From Nitrosovibrio sp. Nv17 (lineage in GTDB: Bacteria > Pseudomonadota > Gammaproteobacteria > Burkholderiales > Nitrosomonadaceae), in NCBI RefSeq assembly GCF_900119085.1, contig NZ_FPIQ01000005.1:1-64000 (forward strand): a DNA stretch of 64,000 nt, written 5' to 3'. Made by a program: the position numbers and the translations under genes. This document shows, one piece after another, positions 27,255 to 39,203 of this stretch (position 1 is the stretch's first letter; every line of letters starts with the position of its first letter). Under the pieces are notes generated by a model that ran no database searches, was not told the DNA's origin, and saw nothing but the letters and a program-made list of their open reading frames with translations.

Positions 27255-28142
27255 ATGGCGAACGCACCGATCGACAGACTGGTGATAGTCGGCGTCGGCC
27301 TGATCGGCGGCTCGTTCGCACTGGCGCTGCGCCGGGCGGGCAGGGTGCGCTACGTGGTGGGTGTGGGGCGCAGCCGGGAAAACCTGCAGCGCGCCCTCGA
27401 ACGCCGCGTGATCGACGAGATCGCCAGCGACATGCCGTCGGCGCTGAAGGGCGCGGACGTGGTGCTGCTCGCCACTCCGGTGGGGCAGATCAGCCGCATC
27501 ATGGCGCACATTTCCCCTCACCTTGGACCGGGCACCCTCGTCACCGACGCCGGCAGCACCAAGCAGGATGTCGTGGCTGCGGCGTACCGGCACCTGAGCG
27601 GACACCTGGGCAACGTCGTTCCCGCCCATCCGATCGCGGGTGCCGAGTCGAGCGGGGTCGAATCGGCCGGTGCCGACCTCTATCGGAACAAGAATCTGAT
27701 ACTCACACCCCTCGTGGAAACCAGCCCGGAAGCGACCGAGCGGGTAGCGGAGCTATGGCAGGCCTGTGGCGCGAACGTGTTGCGGATGGACGCCGCCCGG
27801 CACGACGGGATTCTCGCCGCAGTGAGCCACCTTCCTCACATGCTGGCCTTCCTGCTGATGAACCATGCCTCGTCCGGCACCGGGCGCACGGACGATCCCC
27901 TGCCCTTCGCCGGCAGTGGATTCCGGGATTTCACCCGCATCGCCGGCAGCTCTCCCGAAATGTGGCGCGACATCTGCCTGGCCAATCGCGAGGCGCTGTT
28001 GCGGGAAATCGATGCCTACCTGGACGAACTGGCGGCGCTGCGCGATACCCTGGCGCAGGGGGATGGCCCGGCCCTCGAACGTATCTTCAGCATGGCGCGC
28101 GAGGCGAGACAGAAGTGGCTGGAGACCAGGTCCGCGACCTGA
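27255..28142 (+). CDS. tyrA: prephenate (arogenate) dehydrogenase
   Basis: 295 residues beginning with a Rossmann motif VIVGVGLIGGSFALALR, followed by DAGSTK, PAHPIAGAESSG and a helical dimer domain (AVSHLPHMLAFLLM). It makes 4-hydroxyphenylpyruvate from prephenate, or tyrosine from arogenate. It is the last gene of the aromatic series here; the aroA-cmk-rpsA genes that often follow in betaproteobacteria are absent from this position. Confidence 0.95.
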   Translation: MANAPIDRLVIVGVGLIGGSFALALRRAGRVRYVVGVGRSRENLQRALERRVIDEIASDMPSALKGADVVLLATPVGQISRIMAHISPHLGPGTLVTDAGSTKQDVVAAAYRHLSGHLGNVVPAHPIAGAESSGVESAGADLYRNKNLILTPLVETSPEATERVAELWQACGANVLRMDAARHDGILAAVSHLPHMLAFLLMNHASSGTGRTDDPLPFAGSGFRDFTRIAGSSPEMWRDICLANREALLREIDAYLDELAALRDTLAQGDGPALERIFSMAREARQKWLETRSAT

Positions 28143-28173
28143 GCCGCCCCGCCGCCGCAGGACATACCGCGGA

Positions 28174-28437
28174 TCAGCCCGAACGCACGGCCTGGTCCTC
28201 GGGAGCGGCGCCGGATGACCGCCCCTTGCCCATGGACACGATGTTCGACCGGGCAAGCCGGTTGTGCTCCTCGGCAAGTTTCTTGACGGCGAGATTGTAG
28301 TTCGCCCACAACGTATCGAGTTCCTGCGCATGGCGTTCGAGCATCAGGGTATAGTCGTCCTGATGCTGGTCGCGCAGGGCATTCTTGACACGAAGATAGG
28401 CCTTGTGACGTCGCTGGACTTCAGTATTCTTTCGCAT
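28174..28437 (-). CDS. hypothetical coiled-coil protein (87 aa)
   Basis: A small, highly charged helical protein (EVQRRHKAYLRVKNALRDQ, LERHAQELDTLWANYNLAVK) with a Ser/Gly-rich tail. Heptad-like hydrophobic spacing suggests a short coiled coil. It is convergent with tyrA. The upstream ribosome-binding site is weak, and I recognise no family; regular amino-acid composition is the main support. Confidence 0.5.
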   Translation of the reverse strand: MRKNTEVQRRHKAYLRVKNALRDQHQDDYTLMLERHAQELDTLWANYNLAVKKLAEEHNRLARSNIVSMGKGRSSGAAPEDQAVRSG

Positions 28438-28851
28438 GGCTCATAAAGGATCGGTGGACGAAGAATAGGCACAGGGTCATCGATGCAGACATCCGTGGGG
28501 AACTGAACCTCCGGAACTTTCCGTGGCTGTCTCACGCATCGTATCAATCCGCCGGACAAAAACAATTGGACTTTGGTACATTCCTTCCGCGCGGCGGGAC
28601 TTGCCTCGGAACGTGACGAATCGGGCCGGCGACATGGGCCAGGGGACACGAAACGCCCTCCTTTGCCGTCTGGCGGCCTGCCGACAAAATCTTTGCCCGG
28701 TGCGGGGTTCCCGTGTATATTTTTTGATGCTGCAAGGTACGCCCTCACCCGCCATGGAAATCTCTCGTGCAGGCCAATGTCCGGCAAAACCAAGCAGTCG
28801 AGGTATAATCCCGACTCCGTTTTTTTGAATTTCGCCTTTCTGGAGGCCGCC
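28438..28851. other. intergenic region upstream of fmdB with a possible -10 box
   Basis: About 410 bp without a supported gene. TATAAT at 28804-28809, 42 bp before the fmdB ATG, is a good -10 candidate for the fmdB-DUF502-aspS series; the matching -35 is not clear. Open frames on both strands here lack ribosome-binding sites and protein-like composition. Confidence 0.45.
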
Positions 28852-29145
28852 ATGCCGATTTATGAATACCGCTGCGATACGTGTGGATTCGAAAAGGAAC
28901 ACCTGCAGAAACTGGACGATGCCCCGCTCGCATCCTGCCCCGCCTGCGGCAGCGAGGCCTATACGAAGCTCATTTCCGCCGCAGGCTTCCAACTCAAGGG
29001 CGGCGGCTGGTACGTGACCGATTTCAAGAACAGCGACAAACCCAAATCCAGGCCTGGCACCGAGGCCGCCCCGACCGCGAAGCAAGAAGCGAACCCGGCG
29101 CCGGCGGCCGCCCCCGCGGAACCTCCCGCCTGCGCCAACGGTTGA
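28852..29145 (+). CDS. FmdB-family zinc-ribbon protein
   Basis: 97 residues from ATG 28852 with TGGAGG upstream. A four-cysteine zinc ribbon is clear: YEYRCDTCGF and ASCPACGSE. An Ala/Pro-rich tail follows. FmdB-type putative regulatory proteins usually sit, as here, before a DUF502 protein and aspS in betaproteobacteria. The molecular role is not established. Confidence 0.88.
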   Translation: MPIYEYRCDTCGFEKEHLQKLDDAPLASCPACGSEAYTKLISAAGFQLKGGGWYVTDFKNSDKPKSRPGTEAAPTAKQEANPAPAAAPAEPPACANG

Positions 29146-29167
29146 GTCCAAGGATGCTCCCGACCCC

Positions 29168-29857
29168 ATGAAACGCTATTTCATCACCGGGCTGCTGATC
29201 TGGGTGCCTCTCGGCATCACCGTCTGGGCGCTGAAGTTCCTGATCACCACCATGGATCAGTCGCTGCTGCTGCTGCCCACCAGCCTTCATCCGGAATCGG
29301 TGGTGGGCGTCTACATCCCGGGCGTGGGAACCATGCTCACGCTGCTGGTGGTTTTCATCACGGGACTGCTCACGACCAACATCATCGGCCAGAGACTGGT
29401 GCTGTTCTGGGAAGGCGTGCTGTGGCGCATTCCGGTGGTGAAGTCGATCTACTATGGCGTCAAGCAGGTCAGCGACACCCTGTTCTCCAGCCAGGGCGAG
29501 GCGTTCCGCAAGGCATTGCTGGTGCAGTATCCGCGCAAGGGCTCATGGACGATCGCCTTCATGACCGGATATCCGGGCGGCGACGTGACGAACCATCTGA
29601 CAGGAGAGTACGTGAGCGTGTACGTGCCCACCACGCCCAACCCCACGTCCGGATTCTTCCTGATGATGCCGAAAAGCGAGGTGATCGAACTGGACATGAG
29701 CGTGGATGCAGCGCTCAAGTACATCATCTCCATGGGCGTGGTGGCTCCCGACAACGGCAAGAAGCACCCTGCGCCCTCCCAGTACCCCACACCCCCGCAG
29801 CAGGCTGCCCTGCTGCACGGCAACAGCAGTCCCGCCGGCACGCCCGCGGACGACTGA
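29168..29857 (+). CDS. DUF502-family inner-membrane protein
   Basis: 229 residues with two N-terminal membrane helices ([20 protein letters not shown], residues about 6-25; [20 protein letters not shown], about 54-73). The family-typical [19 protein letters not shown] and the beta-rich [18 protein letters not shown] follow. DUF502 proteins are widely conserved but functionally undefined. It lies 22 bp after fmdB and 32 bp before aspS, so a common transcript is likely. Confidence 0.9.
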   Translation: MKRYFITGLLIWVPLGITVWALKFLITTMDQSLLLLPTSLHPESVVGVYIPGVGTMLTLLVVFITGLLTTNIIGQRLVLFWEGVLWRIPVVKSIYYGVKQVSDTLFSSQGEAFRKALLVQYPRKGSWTIAFMTGYPGGDVTNHLTGEYVSVYVPTTPNPTSGFFLMMPKSEVIELDMSVDAALKYIISMGVVAPDNGKKHPAPSQYPTPPQQAALLHGNSSPAGTPADD

Positions 29858-29889
29858 GCCGCACCATCCCTCCATCCGCCGGACACCTC

Positions 29890-31671
<1,782 letters not shown>

Positions 31672-31688
31672 CCGGAAGAAAGGCCGGC

Positions 31689-32165
31689 ATGGACGCATCA
31701 GCACCGCTCCGCCCGGGCATGTACAAGATCCCGGTCTCAGTCCTGGTCGTGATCCACACCCCCGCCATGCAGGTGCTGTTGCTGGAGCGGGCGGACCACC
31801 CCGGCTACTGGCAGTCCGTGACCGGCAGCCGGAATCCGGGGGAAACCCTGCGGCAGACCGCGATCCGTGAAGTGGCGGAGGAGACCGGGCTGGACGCGAC
31901 GCGCCATCGCCTCGTGCGCTGCAACCTCCAGTACGAGTACGACATCTACGAGGAATGGCGCTGGCGCTACGCGCCCGGCGTGACCCGCAATACCGAGCAC
32001 GTGTTCGCACTGCGAGTGCCGGCGCCGCTGCCCGTCTCGGTGGCGGCACGAGAGCATCTCGGCCACGCATGGCTGCCATGGCGGGAGGCCGCGGCGAAGG
32101 TGTTCTCTCCCAGCAACGCCGAGGCCATCGAAAGGCTGGCCTCGGGGCGCGCGGACGTGGAATAA
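31689..32165 (+). CDS. nudB: dihydroneopterin triphosphate diphosphatase
   Basis: A 158-residue Nudix hydrolase. The Nudix box GSRNPGETLRQTAIREVAEE plus TGL matches GX5EX7REUXEEXGU fully. The N-terminus MYKIPVSVLVVIHT and the WRWRYAPGVTRNTEHVF segment are characteristic of NudB. It removes pyrophosphate from dihydroneopterin triphosphate in folate synthesis, downstream of FolE, which is encoded at 52611. It lies 17 bp after aspS. Confidence 0.93.
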   Translation: MDASAPLRPGMYKIPVSVLVVIHTPAMQVLLLERADHPGYWQSVTGSRNPGETLRQTAIREVAEETGLDATRHRLVRCNLQYEYDIYEEWRWRYAPGVTRNTEHVFALRVPAPLPVSVAAREHLGHAWLPWREAAAKVFSPSNAEAIERLASGRADVE

Positions 32166-32257
32166 TAGCGGGTTCCGGCAGCGCGGCCAGAACCGCCGTC
32201 CGCCGGGCGAGTCTATAGGGGTCTGTGAGGTTCCACGCATTCCGGAGGGAATCGGAC

Positions 32258-33358
32258 ATGGGAGCACAAGAAGCCATCGCTTTCGAGCGCTACGACACGC
32301 TGCAGGATGAGGACTGCGCGCGACGCATCGTCGAGGCCAAGGCCGCACTGGGGGGACGCGCCGTGATCCTCGCACACCACTATCAGCGCGCCGACGTCTA
32401 CAGGCACGCCAACCTCACCGGAGACTCACTGAAGCTCTCGCGCATGGCGTCCGCGACGGACGCGGACTATCTGGTATTCTGCGGCGTGCACTTCATGGCC
32501 GAAGTGGCCGACATCCTGTCCCGGCCGGAGCAGATCTCCATCCTGCCGGATCTGGCCGCCGGCTGCTCGATGGCGGACATGGCGAGCCTCTTCAAGGTGG
32601 AACGGGCATGGCACGAGTTGAGGGAGATCCTCGACCCCGACACGGCCGTCACGCCCGTGACCTACATCAATTCCGCCGCAGACCTGAAGGCCTTCTGCGG
32701 GGAGCACGGCGGGATCGTGTGCACCTCCAGCAACGCCACGAAGATCCTGGAGTGGTCGTTCGCCCGGCGCGAGAAAGTGCTGTTCTTCCCCGACCAGCAC
32801 CTGGGCCGCTGGAGCGGCCACCAACTGGGAATTTCCCCGGACGAAATGCCGGTATGGGACTTCGACGAGCCCATGGGCGGGCTGACCCCCGAACAGATCG
32901 AGAAGGCCCGGATACTCCTGTGGAAGGGGCACTGCTCCGTCCACCAGATGTTCCAGCCGCAGCACATTGCGCGCTTTCGCAGCCAGTATCCCGACGGGAT
33001 CGTGATCTCGCACCCGGAGTGCAACTTCGACGTGTGCAGGAATTCCGACTACGTCGGCTCCACCGAATACATCATCAACACCATCCGCGAGGCGAAACCG
33101 GGCACCCGCTGGCTGGTGGGCACGGAGCTCAATCTGGTCGGCCGCATCGCCGAGGAATTCGCGCCCGAGGACAAGATCGTGCAGTTCATGGCGCCGACCA
33201 TCTGCATGTGCTCGACCATGGCCCGCATCGACCCGCAGCATCTCGCCTGGACCCTCGAGAACCTCGTCGCGGGGCGGGTCGTGAATCCGATCCGGGTGCC
33301 GCCGGCCGAGGCGGAGCTGGCGAAGCGCGCCTTGCAGCGCATGCTGGCTGCCTCCTGA
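32258..33358 (+). CDS. nadA: quinolinate synthase
   Basis: ATG at 32258 behind GGAGGG gives 366 residues. Recognisable blocks are ILAHHYQRADVY, FCGVHFMAEVADIL, TYINSAADLKAFCGEHGGIV and SHPECNFDV. The three 4Fe-4S ligand cysteines are in VFCGVHF, VCTSSNAT or SHPEC, and ICMCSTM. It condenses iminoaspartate and dihydroxyacetone phosphate to quinolinate for NAD synthesis. Oxygen sensitivity is expected from the cluster. Confidence 0.95.
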   Translation: MGAQEAIAFERYDTLQDEDCARRIVEAKAALGGRAVILAHHYQRADVYRHANLTGDSLKLSRMASATDADYLVFCGVHFMAEVADILSRPEQISILPDLAAGCSMADMASLFKVERAWHELREILDPDTAVTPVTYINSAADLKAFCGEHGGIVCTSSNATKILEWSFARREKVLFFPDQHLGRWSGHQLGISPDEMPVWDFDEPMGGLTPEQIEKARILLWKGHCSVHQMFQPQHIARFRSQYPDGIVISHPECNFDVCRNSDYVGSTEYIINTIREAKPGTRWLVGTELNLVGRIAEEFAPEDKIVQFMAPTICMCSTMARIDPQHLAWTLENLVAGRVVNPIRVPPAEAELAKRALQRMLAAS

Positions 33359-33415
33359 CCGCGCGACACGGCGACGCAGCCGACCCCATCTTCTCGCCGA
33401 CATCCACGCGCCTAC

Positions 33416-34168
33416 ATGCCCGACACGCTGCACATCGCCACCTACAACATTCATAAAGGCCTCTCGCACTTCCAGCGGCACATGACGGTACACCAGTTGC
33501 GCGACAACCTGCGTGCCCTCGGTGCGGACATCATCTTCCTGCAGGAGGTGGTGGGCCAGCACACCGCGCATGCGGCCCGCTTCGAGGACTGGCCGAGCGG
33601 ACCGCAGCACGAATTCCTGGCCGACTCGGTGTGGTCGGACTTCGCCTATGGAAAGAACGCGGTATACGACGAGGGGCACCATGGCAACGCCATCCTGAGC
33701 CGCTACCCGATCGTGCGCTGGGACAACATGGATGTTTCCGCCCATCGCTTCGAGAGCCGCGGCATGCTGCACTGCGAGATCGGCATCCCGGGCTGGCGGG
33801 AGCACCTGCACTGCATATGCGTGCACCTGGGCCTGTTCAAGCGCGGGCAGGCGCAGCAACTGAAGGCGCTCGGCCGGCACATCGAGGACACGATCCCGCC
33901 GCACGTGCCGCTGATCATCGCCGGGGACTTCAACGACTGGCGCGAAATGGCGAACCGGCAACTGGCGCGGCGGCTGCACCTGAGCGAAGCCTTCGAATCC
34001 CTGAACGGCCGTGTCGCGCGCAGCTTCCCCTCCGCCCTCCCCCTGCTCCGCCTCGATCGCATCTACGTGCGCGGTTTCCACGTGGAGCATACCCAGGTGC
34101 ACCGCGGACATCCCTGGTCCCGCATCTCCGACCACGCCGCCCTGTCGGCACGCATGGTGCGCCAGTGA
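33416..34168 (+). CDS. endonuclease/exonuclease/phosphatase (EEP) family protein
   Basis: 250 residues with the EEP fold signatures: ATYNIHKGLS at the start, FLQEVVG carrying the metal-binding Glu, HLGLFKRG, IIAGDFNDW and the terminal SDHAAL. The family includes nucleases and phosphodiesterases; no substrate can be assigned. It has no signal peptide. Its stop codon overlaps the GTG start of the next gene. Confidence 0.9.
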   Translation: MPDTLHIATYNIHKGLSHFQRHMTVHQLRDNLRALGADIIFLQEVVGQHTAHAARFEDWPSGPQHEFLADSVWSDFAYGKNAVYDEGHHGNAILSRYPIVRWDNMDVSAHRFESRGMLHCEIGIPGWREHLHCICVHLGLFKRGQAQQLKALGRHIEDTIPPHVPLIIAGDFNDWREMANRQLARRLHLSEAFESLNGRVARSFPSALPLLRLDRIYVRGFHVEHTQVHRGHPWSRISDHAALSARMVRQ

Positions 34169-35217
34169 CGCCCTCCGTGGATTCCGGCAGTCTCGCCGCG
34201 GCCGTCGCACGGCTGAAGGCCGGCGGCGTGGTGGCGTTCCCCACCGAGACCGTCTACGGACTGGGCGCGGAGATTTCCCGTGCCGCCGCAATCCGGCGAG
34301 TATTCGAGATCAAGGGCCGGCCGACGGACCATCCCCTCATCGTCCACGTCGCGGATGCATCCCGCCTGGCGCGCTGGGCGCGAGAGGTGCCGGAGCCCGC
34401 CCGGCGGCTGGCCCAACACTTCTGGCCCGGCCCCCTGACGCTCATTCTGCCCCGCAGTCGCCACGTGCCCGACAGCGTCACCGGCGGGCAGGACACCGTC
34501 GGCCTGCGGGTGCCGAGCCATCCCGTCGCCCTCGCGCTGCTGGCGGCACTGGGGCCCGGTGGCGCGCTGGTCGCCCCGTCCGCCAACCGCTTCGGGCGGC
34601 TGAGCCCCACCACGGCGGCGCACGTACACGATGAACTGGGCAATGCCGTGGACCAGGTGCTGGACGGCGGCGCCTGCCGGATCGGCCTGGAGAGCACCAT
34701 CGTCGGCTTCAGCGAAGATACTGCCGTGGTACTGCGCCCGGGCGGCGTCCCGGTGACGGCATTGGAACAGGCTCTGGACGGACGGGTCGCCATCGCCGAG
34801 AACCCCCACCGGATGACGCGCGTACCAGGCACGCTCGCCACCCATTACGCGCCCGCGACACCCCTGGAATGCCTGCCCGCCGCTTCCCTGCGGCGGCGGG
34901 TGGTGGAGCTGGCCCGGCAGGGACTGCGTGTCGCGGTGCTGACCTGGTCGGACCAGGGGATCGACCTCGCCGGTGAAAAGAACATCCTGCGTCAACCCAT
35001 GCCCGACGATGCTGCCGCCTACGGCAGCCGCCTGTACGCAACCCTGCACCGACTGGATCGAGAAGGCTTCGATTGCCTGCTGGCGGAGATTCCGCCCGCC
35101 GATCCCGCTTGGCTGGCGGTCGCCGACCGCCTGCAGCGGGCGTCTTGGACACCCCACGGCACCGGTGAAACGCCATCATTCCAGGCCGACGAGGAACATG
35201 CCCATGACATCCCGTGA
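34165..35217 (+). CDS. threonylcarbamoyl-AMP synthase, Sua5-type
   Basis: The GTG at 34165 overlaps the upstream stop (GTGA) and gives 350 residues. The YrdC-like domain has VAFPTETVYGLGA, KGRPTDHPLIVHV and APSANRFGRLSPT. After PGTLATHYAPATPLE a second C-terminal domain (about 220-350) makes this the long Sua5 form rather than short TsaC. It provides threonylcarbamoyl-AMP for t6A modification of tRNAs reading ANN codons. The other t6A genes are outside the window. Confidence 0.93.
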   Translation: MTPSVDSGSLAAAVARLKAGGVVAFPTETVYGLGAEISRAAAIRRVFEIKGRPTDHPLIVHVADASRLARWAREVPEPARRLAQHFWPGPLTLILPRSRHVPDSVTGGQDTVGLRVPSHPVALALLAALGPGGALVAPSANRFGRLSPTTAAHVHDELGNAVDQVLDGGACRIGLESTIVGFSEDTAVVLRPGGVPVTALEQALDGRVAIAENPHRMTRVPGTLATHYAPATPLECLPAASLRRRVVELARQGLRVAVLTWSDQGIDLAGEKNILRQPMPDDAAAYGSRLYATLHRLDREGFDCLLAEIPPADPAWLAVADRLQRASWTPHGTGETPSFQADEEHAHDIP

Positions 35218-35977
35218 GGATACCTCCCTGCGTGCGGTCCTGTTCGACGTGGACGGCACCCTGGCCGACACCGAGCGCGACGGCCACCGCCCCGCCTTCA
35301 ACGCCGCATTCGTGGAATCCGGTCTCGACTGGGAGTGGGGCGTGGAGCTATATGGAGAACTGCTGGCCGTCACCGGTGGCAAGGAACGGATCCGCCACTA
35401 TATAGAAAAACATGTGCCTGGTGAACTGGACCGACCCGGGCTGAACGACTGGATCGCCGCACTGCACAAGGCCAAGACGCGGCACTACGTCGCCATGCTG
35501 GCTCGCGGCGACATCCCGCTGCGCCCCGGTGTCGCGCGCCTGATCCGCGAACTGCGGGAAGCCGGCATCCGTATCGCCATCGCCACCACCACCACGCCGG
35601 AGAACGTGACATCCCTGTTGGAATCGACCTTGGGACCGGACTCGCCCGGCTGGTTCGACGTGATCGGCGCGGGCGACATCGTCGCCGGGAAAAAGCCCGA
35701 ACCGGACATCTATCACTGGGTGCTTGAACGGCTGGCTCTCCCCGCCCGGCAGTGCATCGCCCTGGAGGACTCCGAGAACGGCATCCGCTCCGCGTTGGCC
35801 GCGGGGCTGGACACCGTGATCACGGTCAACGCCTACACCCGCTTCCAGGATTTCACCGGTGCCGCCGCAGTCCTGTCGCACCTGGGTGAACCGCAGCAGC
35901 CGTGCACCGGGCTGGCAGGAAGTTTCCCGAAAGGCGGATGGGTCGATGCAGCTTTCCTGGCCACGCTGAAAGCATGA
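35204..35977 (+). CDS. CbbY-like HAD phosphatase
   Basis: Starting at ATG 35204 (GAGG nine bases upstream) gives 257 residues. HAD motifs: VLFDVDGTLADTERDGHRPA, IATTTTPENV, GKKPEPDIYHW and ALEDSENGI. The N-terminal block and cap strongly resemble CbbY, the phosphatase that removes xylulose-1,5-bisphosphate, an inhibitor of Rubisco. No Rubisco gene is in the window, so a link to the Calvin cycle is inferred from family. It overlaps the Sua5 gene by 14 bp. Confidence 0.85.
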   Translation: MTSREDTSLRAVLFDVDGTLADTERDGHRPAFNAAFVESGLDWEWGVELYGELLAVTGGKERIRHYIEKHVPGELDRPGLNDWIAALHKAKTRHYVAMLARGDIPLRPGVARLIRELREAGIRIAIATTTTPENVTSLLESTLGPDSPGWFDVIGAGDIVAGKKPEPDIYHWVLERLALPARQCIALEDSENGIRSALAAGLDTVITVNAYTRFQDFTGAAAVLSHLGEPQQPCTGLAGSFPKGGWVDAAFLATLKA

Positions 35978-36123
35978 TCCTGCCGTGACGGGCGGGATGT
36001 TGCGCGGAAGCGGCGGAGCCGGCCAGGGCGGGGGGCTTCCGCGCTGCAAATCGGCGTTGGAATTGTCATGCGGAAACGGTAGTATTGTCATATCCTGGTC
36101 TAGATCCTCTCCAGCGGAGCATC

Positions 36124-36567
36124 ATGCTGCAATCAGCCACCCTCAACCACTCGCGCCGCATCCTGCAATTCTTCGAAAGCATCGGGCTGATCGTCATCGC
36201 CCTGGCGACGATCTACGCCGGCTACCAGGAGACGATGCTGATGATCAACAATGCACGGGTAACGCTGGCCGACCTGCTGCTGATGTTCCTCTACCTGGAA
36301 ATCCTCACCATGGTGGGGCTGTACGTCGAATCGGGGAAGCTGCCGGTGCGCTTTCCTCTCTACATCGCGATGGTGGCCCTGGCGCGCTACGTGATCGTGG
36401 ATGTCAAGGAGATGGACAACATCCGCCTGCTGGGCGTGTCCGCCTCGATCGTGCTGCTGGCAGCAGCGGTGCTGGTGATCCGCTTCGGCCACGTGCGTTA
36501 TCCGTACGTGGAGGACCTGGAGGATCTGGCGAACCTCGAAACCAAGGACGGGCGCCTGCGTGACTGA
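36124..36567 (+). CDS. PsiE-family membrane protein
   Basis: 147 residues from ATG 36124 (GGAG upstream). Four hydrophobic helices are visible ([76 protein letters not shown]). The pattern fits the PsiE phosphate-starvation-inducible family of unknown function. It overlaps the purE start by 8 bp; I see no Pho-box that I would support. Confidence 0.82.
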   Translation: MLQSATLNHSRRILQFFESIGLIVIALATIYAGYQETMLMINNARVTLADLLLMFLYLEILTMVGLYVESGKLPVRFPLYIAMVALARYVIVDVKEMDNIRLLGVSASIVLLAAAVLVIRFGHVRYPYVEDLEDLANLETKDGRLRD

Positions 36568-37096
36568 CACGGCCGGTGCGCTCGCCACGCGCGATCCCGT
36601 CGGCGCGGCAACGCCGCGGGTGGGAGTCGTCATGGGCAGCCACAGCGACTGGGAGGTGATGAAACATGCCGTTGCCATCCTCGCGGACTTCGGCGTGCCC
36701 CATGAAACCGAAGTGGTTTCCGCCCATCGCACCCCGGACCGCATGTTCGAGTACGCCGCTGCCGCAGCCGCACGCGGACTCCGCTGCATCATCGCCGGCG
36801 CCGGCGGTGCCGCGCACCTGCCCGGCATGATCGCCGCGAAGACCGTCCTGCCGGTGCTGGGCGTGCCGGTCCCCTCCCGCTCGCTCATGGGCATGGACTC
36901 GCTGCTTTCCATCGTGCAGATGCCAAGGGGGGTGCCGGTCGCCACCTTCGCCATCGGGGAAGCGGGCGCCGCCAACGCGGGCCTGTTTGCCGTCGCCCTG
37001 CTGGCGACCGCGGACATCGGGCTGGCCATGCGGCTCACCGAGTTTCGCGCTGCCCAGGCGGCGACGGTCCAGGCTGCGACGCTCCCCAGGACATGA
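36560..37096 (+). CDS. purE: N5-carboxyaminoimidazole ribonucleotide mutase
   Basis: 178 residues from GTG 36560. The class I PurE core is complete: [43 protein letters not shown] and [20 protein letters not shown]. The first 20 residues are an extra flexible lead, and an ATG start further in is not available at the expected place. It acts directly after PurK; the genes overlap by 4 bp (ATGA). Confidence 0.95.
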   Translation: MTDTAGALATRDPVGAATPRVGVVMGSHSDWEVMKHAVAILADFGVPHETEVVSAHRTPDRMFEYAAAAAARGLRCIIAGAGGAAHLPGMIAAKTVLPVLGVPVPSRSLMGMDSLLSIVQMPRGVPVATFAIGEAGAANAGLFAVALLATADIGLAMRLTEFRAAQAATVQAATLPRT

Positions 37097-38280
37097 GCAT
37101 TCTGCCGGGGGCGACGCTGGGCCTGCTTGGCGGCGGCCAGCTCGGGCGCATGTTCACGGCAGCGGCGCAGCGCATGGGATACCGCGTCACCGTACTGGAC
37201 CCGGACGGCGACAGCCCATCGAGCGGCATCGCGGAGCGGCATCTGCACGCCGGCTACCTGGATGCCGCTGCACTGCGCGAGCTGGCATCGACCTGTGCGG
37301 GCGTCACTACCGAATTCGAGAATGTTCCCGCCGAGACGCTGCGCACCCTGGCAAAACTTGGCATGACGGTCAGCCCCGAAGCGGGCAGCGTCGCCATCGC
37401 CCAGGACCGCATCCTGGAAAAGGGGTTCATCACCGACAACGGCTTCGGCAGCGTACCGCACGCATCCATCCGGGATGCCGGCGACCTGGAGAGAGTCGCA
37501 CGCACGCACCCCGAACTGTTCCCCGGCCTGCTCAAGGTCAGCCGCCTGGGTTACGACGGCAGGGGCCAGGCACCCGTCGGCGACATGGCGGCGCTGGAAT
37601 GCGCCTTCGATCACTTCGGCCACGTGCCCTGCGTGCTGGAGCAGCGGCTTTCGCTCCAGACCGAAATTTCGGTCATCGTGGCGCGGGGGTTCGATGGCAG
37701 CGTAGCGACGTTCCCCGTCTCCGAGAACCGGCACCGCGACGGGATCCTGGATGTCAGTATCGTACCTGCCGGCGTCGCACCCGCGATTGCCCGGCAGGCA
37801 CGCGACACGGCGATCGGCATCGCCGAACGGCTCGACTACCGCGGGGTGCTGTGCGTGGAATTCTTCGTGCTGGCGGGCGATGGTTCTGGCGGCCGCCTGC
37901 TGGTCAACGAAATTGCGCCCCGTCCCCACAACAGCGGCCACTATACCCTGGACGCCTGTGTCACCTCGCAGTTCGAGCAGCAACTGCGGGTGCTGTGCGG
38001 CCTGCCGCTCGGCGGCACCGCCATGTGCGGCGCGGCCGTCATGGTGAACCTGCTGGGCGACCTGTGGCGGCAGGGCGAACCCGACTGGAAGGGCCTGCTG
38101 CGCCATCCCGGCGTGAAGCTGCACCTGTACGGCAAGCGCGTAGCGCGCCCGGGCCGGAAGATGGGTCACTACACCGTGCTGGCGGAAACGGCCGCCGCTG
38201 CGCTTTCGCTCGCGCTGGAAATCAAGCGGGAACTGGACACCCATCCCGGCCTGGAGCCACATGGCCTCGACGCGGTATAA
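37093..38280 (+). CDS. purK: N5-carboxyaminoimidazole ribonucleotide synthase
   Basis: A 395-residue ATP-grasp enzyme: [20 protein letters not shown] at the N-terminus, the ATP-grasp region [13 protein letters not shown] and [15 protein letters not shown] near the metal site. It uses ATP and bicarbonate to carboxylate aminoimidazole ribonucleotide for PurE. Together with PurC downstream it forms a compact purine segment. Confidence 0.96.
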   Translation: MSILPGATLGLLGGGQLGRMFTAAAQRMGYRVTVLDPDGDSPSSGIAERHLHAGYLDAAALRELASTCAGVTTEFENVPAETLRTLAKLGMTVSPEAGSVAIAQDRILEKGFITDNGFGSVPHASIRDAGDLERVARTHPELFPGLLKVSRLGYDGRGQAPVGDMAALECAFDHFGHVPCVLEQRLSLQTEISVIVARGFDGSVATFPVSENRHRDGILDVSIVPAGVAPAIARQARDTAIGIAERLDYRGVLCVEFFVLAGDGSGGRLLVNEIAPRPHNSGHYTLDACVTSQFEQQLRVLCGLPLGGTAMCGAAVMVNLLGDLWRQGEPDWKGLLRHPGVKLHLYGKRVARPGRKMGHYTVLAETAAAALSLALEIKRELDTHPGLEPHGLDAV

Positions 38281-38295
38281 TGGCCGCACACCGCA

Positions 38296-39183
38296 ATGAA
38301 CCCGAGCACACTCTACGAAACGAGCCTGCGCAGCCTGCCCCTGCTGCATCGCGGCAAGGTCCGCGACATCTACGCCGTGGACGAGGACAGGCTGCTGATC
38401 GTCCAGACGGACCGCATCTCCGCGTTCGACGTCGTCCTGCCCACGCCGATCCCGGGCAAGGGCAAGCTCCTGACGGCGCTGTCCGGCTTCTGGTTCTCAC
38501 GGCTCGAACCCATCGTCCCTCATCACCTCACCGGCATCCCGCCCGAATCGGTGGTGGCCGAGACCGAGCACGACCAGGTCGCCGGCCGCGCATTCGTGGT
38601 CCGGCGCCTGAAGCCGCTGCCGATAGAGGCGATCGTGCGCGGGTACGTCGCAGGATCGGGGTGGCAGGATTACAGGGAGACCGGCACGCTCTGCGGCATC
38701 ACTCTCCCCGCGGGCCTGCAGCAGGCCGCGAGGCTGCCGGACGGCCCCATCTTCACGCCCTCCACCAAGGCCCCGACCGGCTCCCATGACAGGAACATCT
38801 CCTTCGCCGAAACCGAGCGGCTGCTGGGGCCGGAGCTGGCGGCCCTGGTGCGCGACAAGGCACTCGCGCTCTACGCCGAGGCGGCCGGATACGCCATCAC
38901 CAAGGGCATCATCATCGCCGACACCAAGTTCGAGTTCGGCCAGGACGGGGCCGGACGACTCTTCCTCATCGACGAGGTACTGACTCCCGATTCCTCGCGC
39001 TTCTGGCCGGCGGACCAGTACTCGCCGGGCGGCAACCCGCCCAGCTACGACAAGCAGTTCGTGCGCGACTGGCTCGAGGCGCAGGGCTGGGACAAGCAGG
39101 CCCCAGCCCCTGCCCTTCCGCCCGACGTCCTGGCGAAGACCGCGAAGAAATACGAGGATGCGCTGCGCCGGTTGTCGATATAG
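38296..39183 (+). CDS. purC: SAICAR synthetase
   Basis: 295 residues, the long form common in betaproteobacteria. Signature blocks are [68 protein letters not shown] and [12 protein letters not shown]. It joins aspartate to CAIR in purine synthesis. It lies 15 bp after purK and is convergent with the TauE-type gene. Confidence 0.96.
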   Translation: MNPSTLYETSLRSLPLLHRGKVRDIYAVDEDRLLIVQTDRISAFDVVLPTPIPGKGKLLTALSGFWFSRLEPIVPHHLTGIPPESVVAETEHDQVAGRAFVVRRLKPLPIEAIVRGYVAGSGWQDYRETGTLCGITLPAGLQQAARLPDGPIFTPSTKAPTGSHDRNISFAETERLLGPELAALVRDKALALYAEAAGYAITKGIIIADTKFEFGQDGAGRLFLIDEVLTPDSSRFWPADQYSPGGNPPSYDKQFVRDWLEAQGWDKQAPAPALPPDVLAKTAKKYEDALRRLSI

Positions 39184-39203
39184 CCGGCGCAACACGTGAG
39201 CCC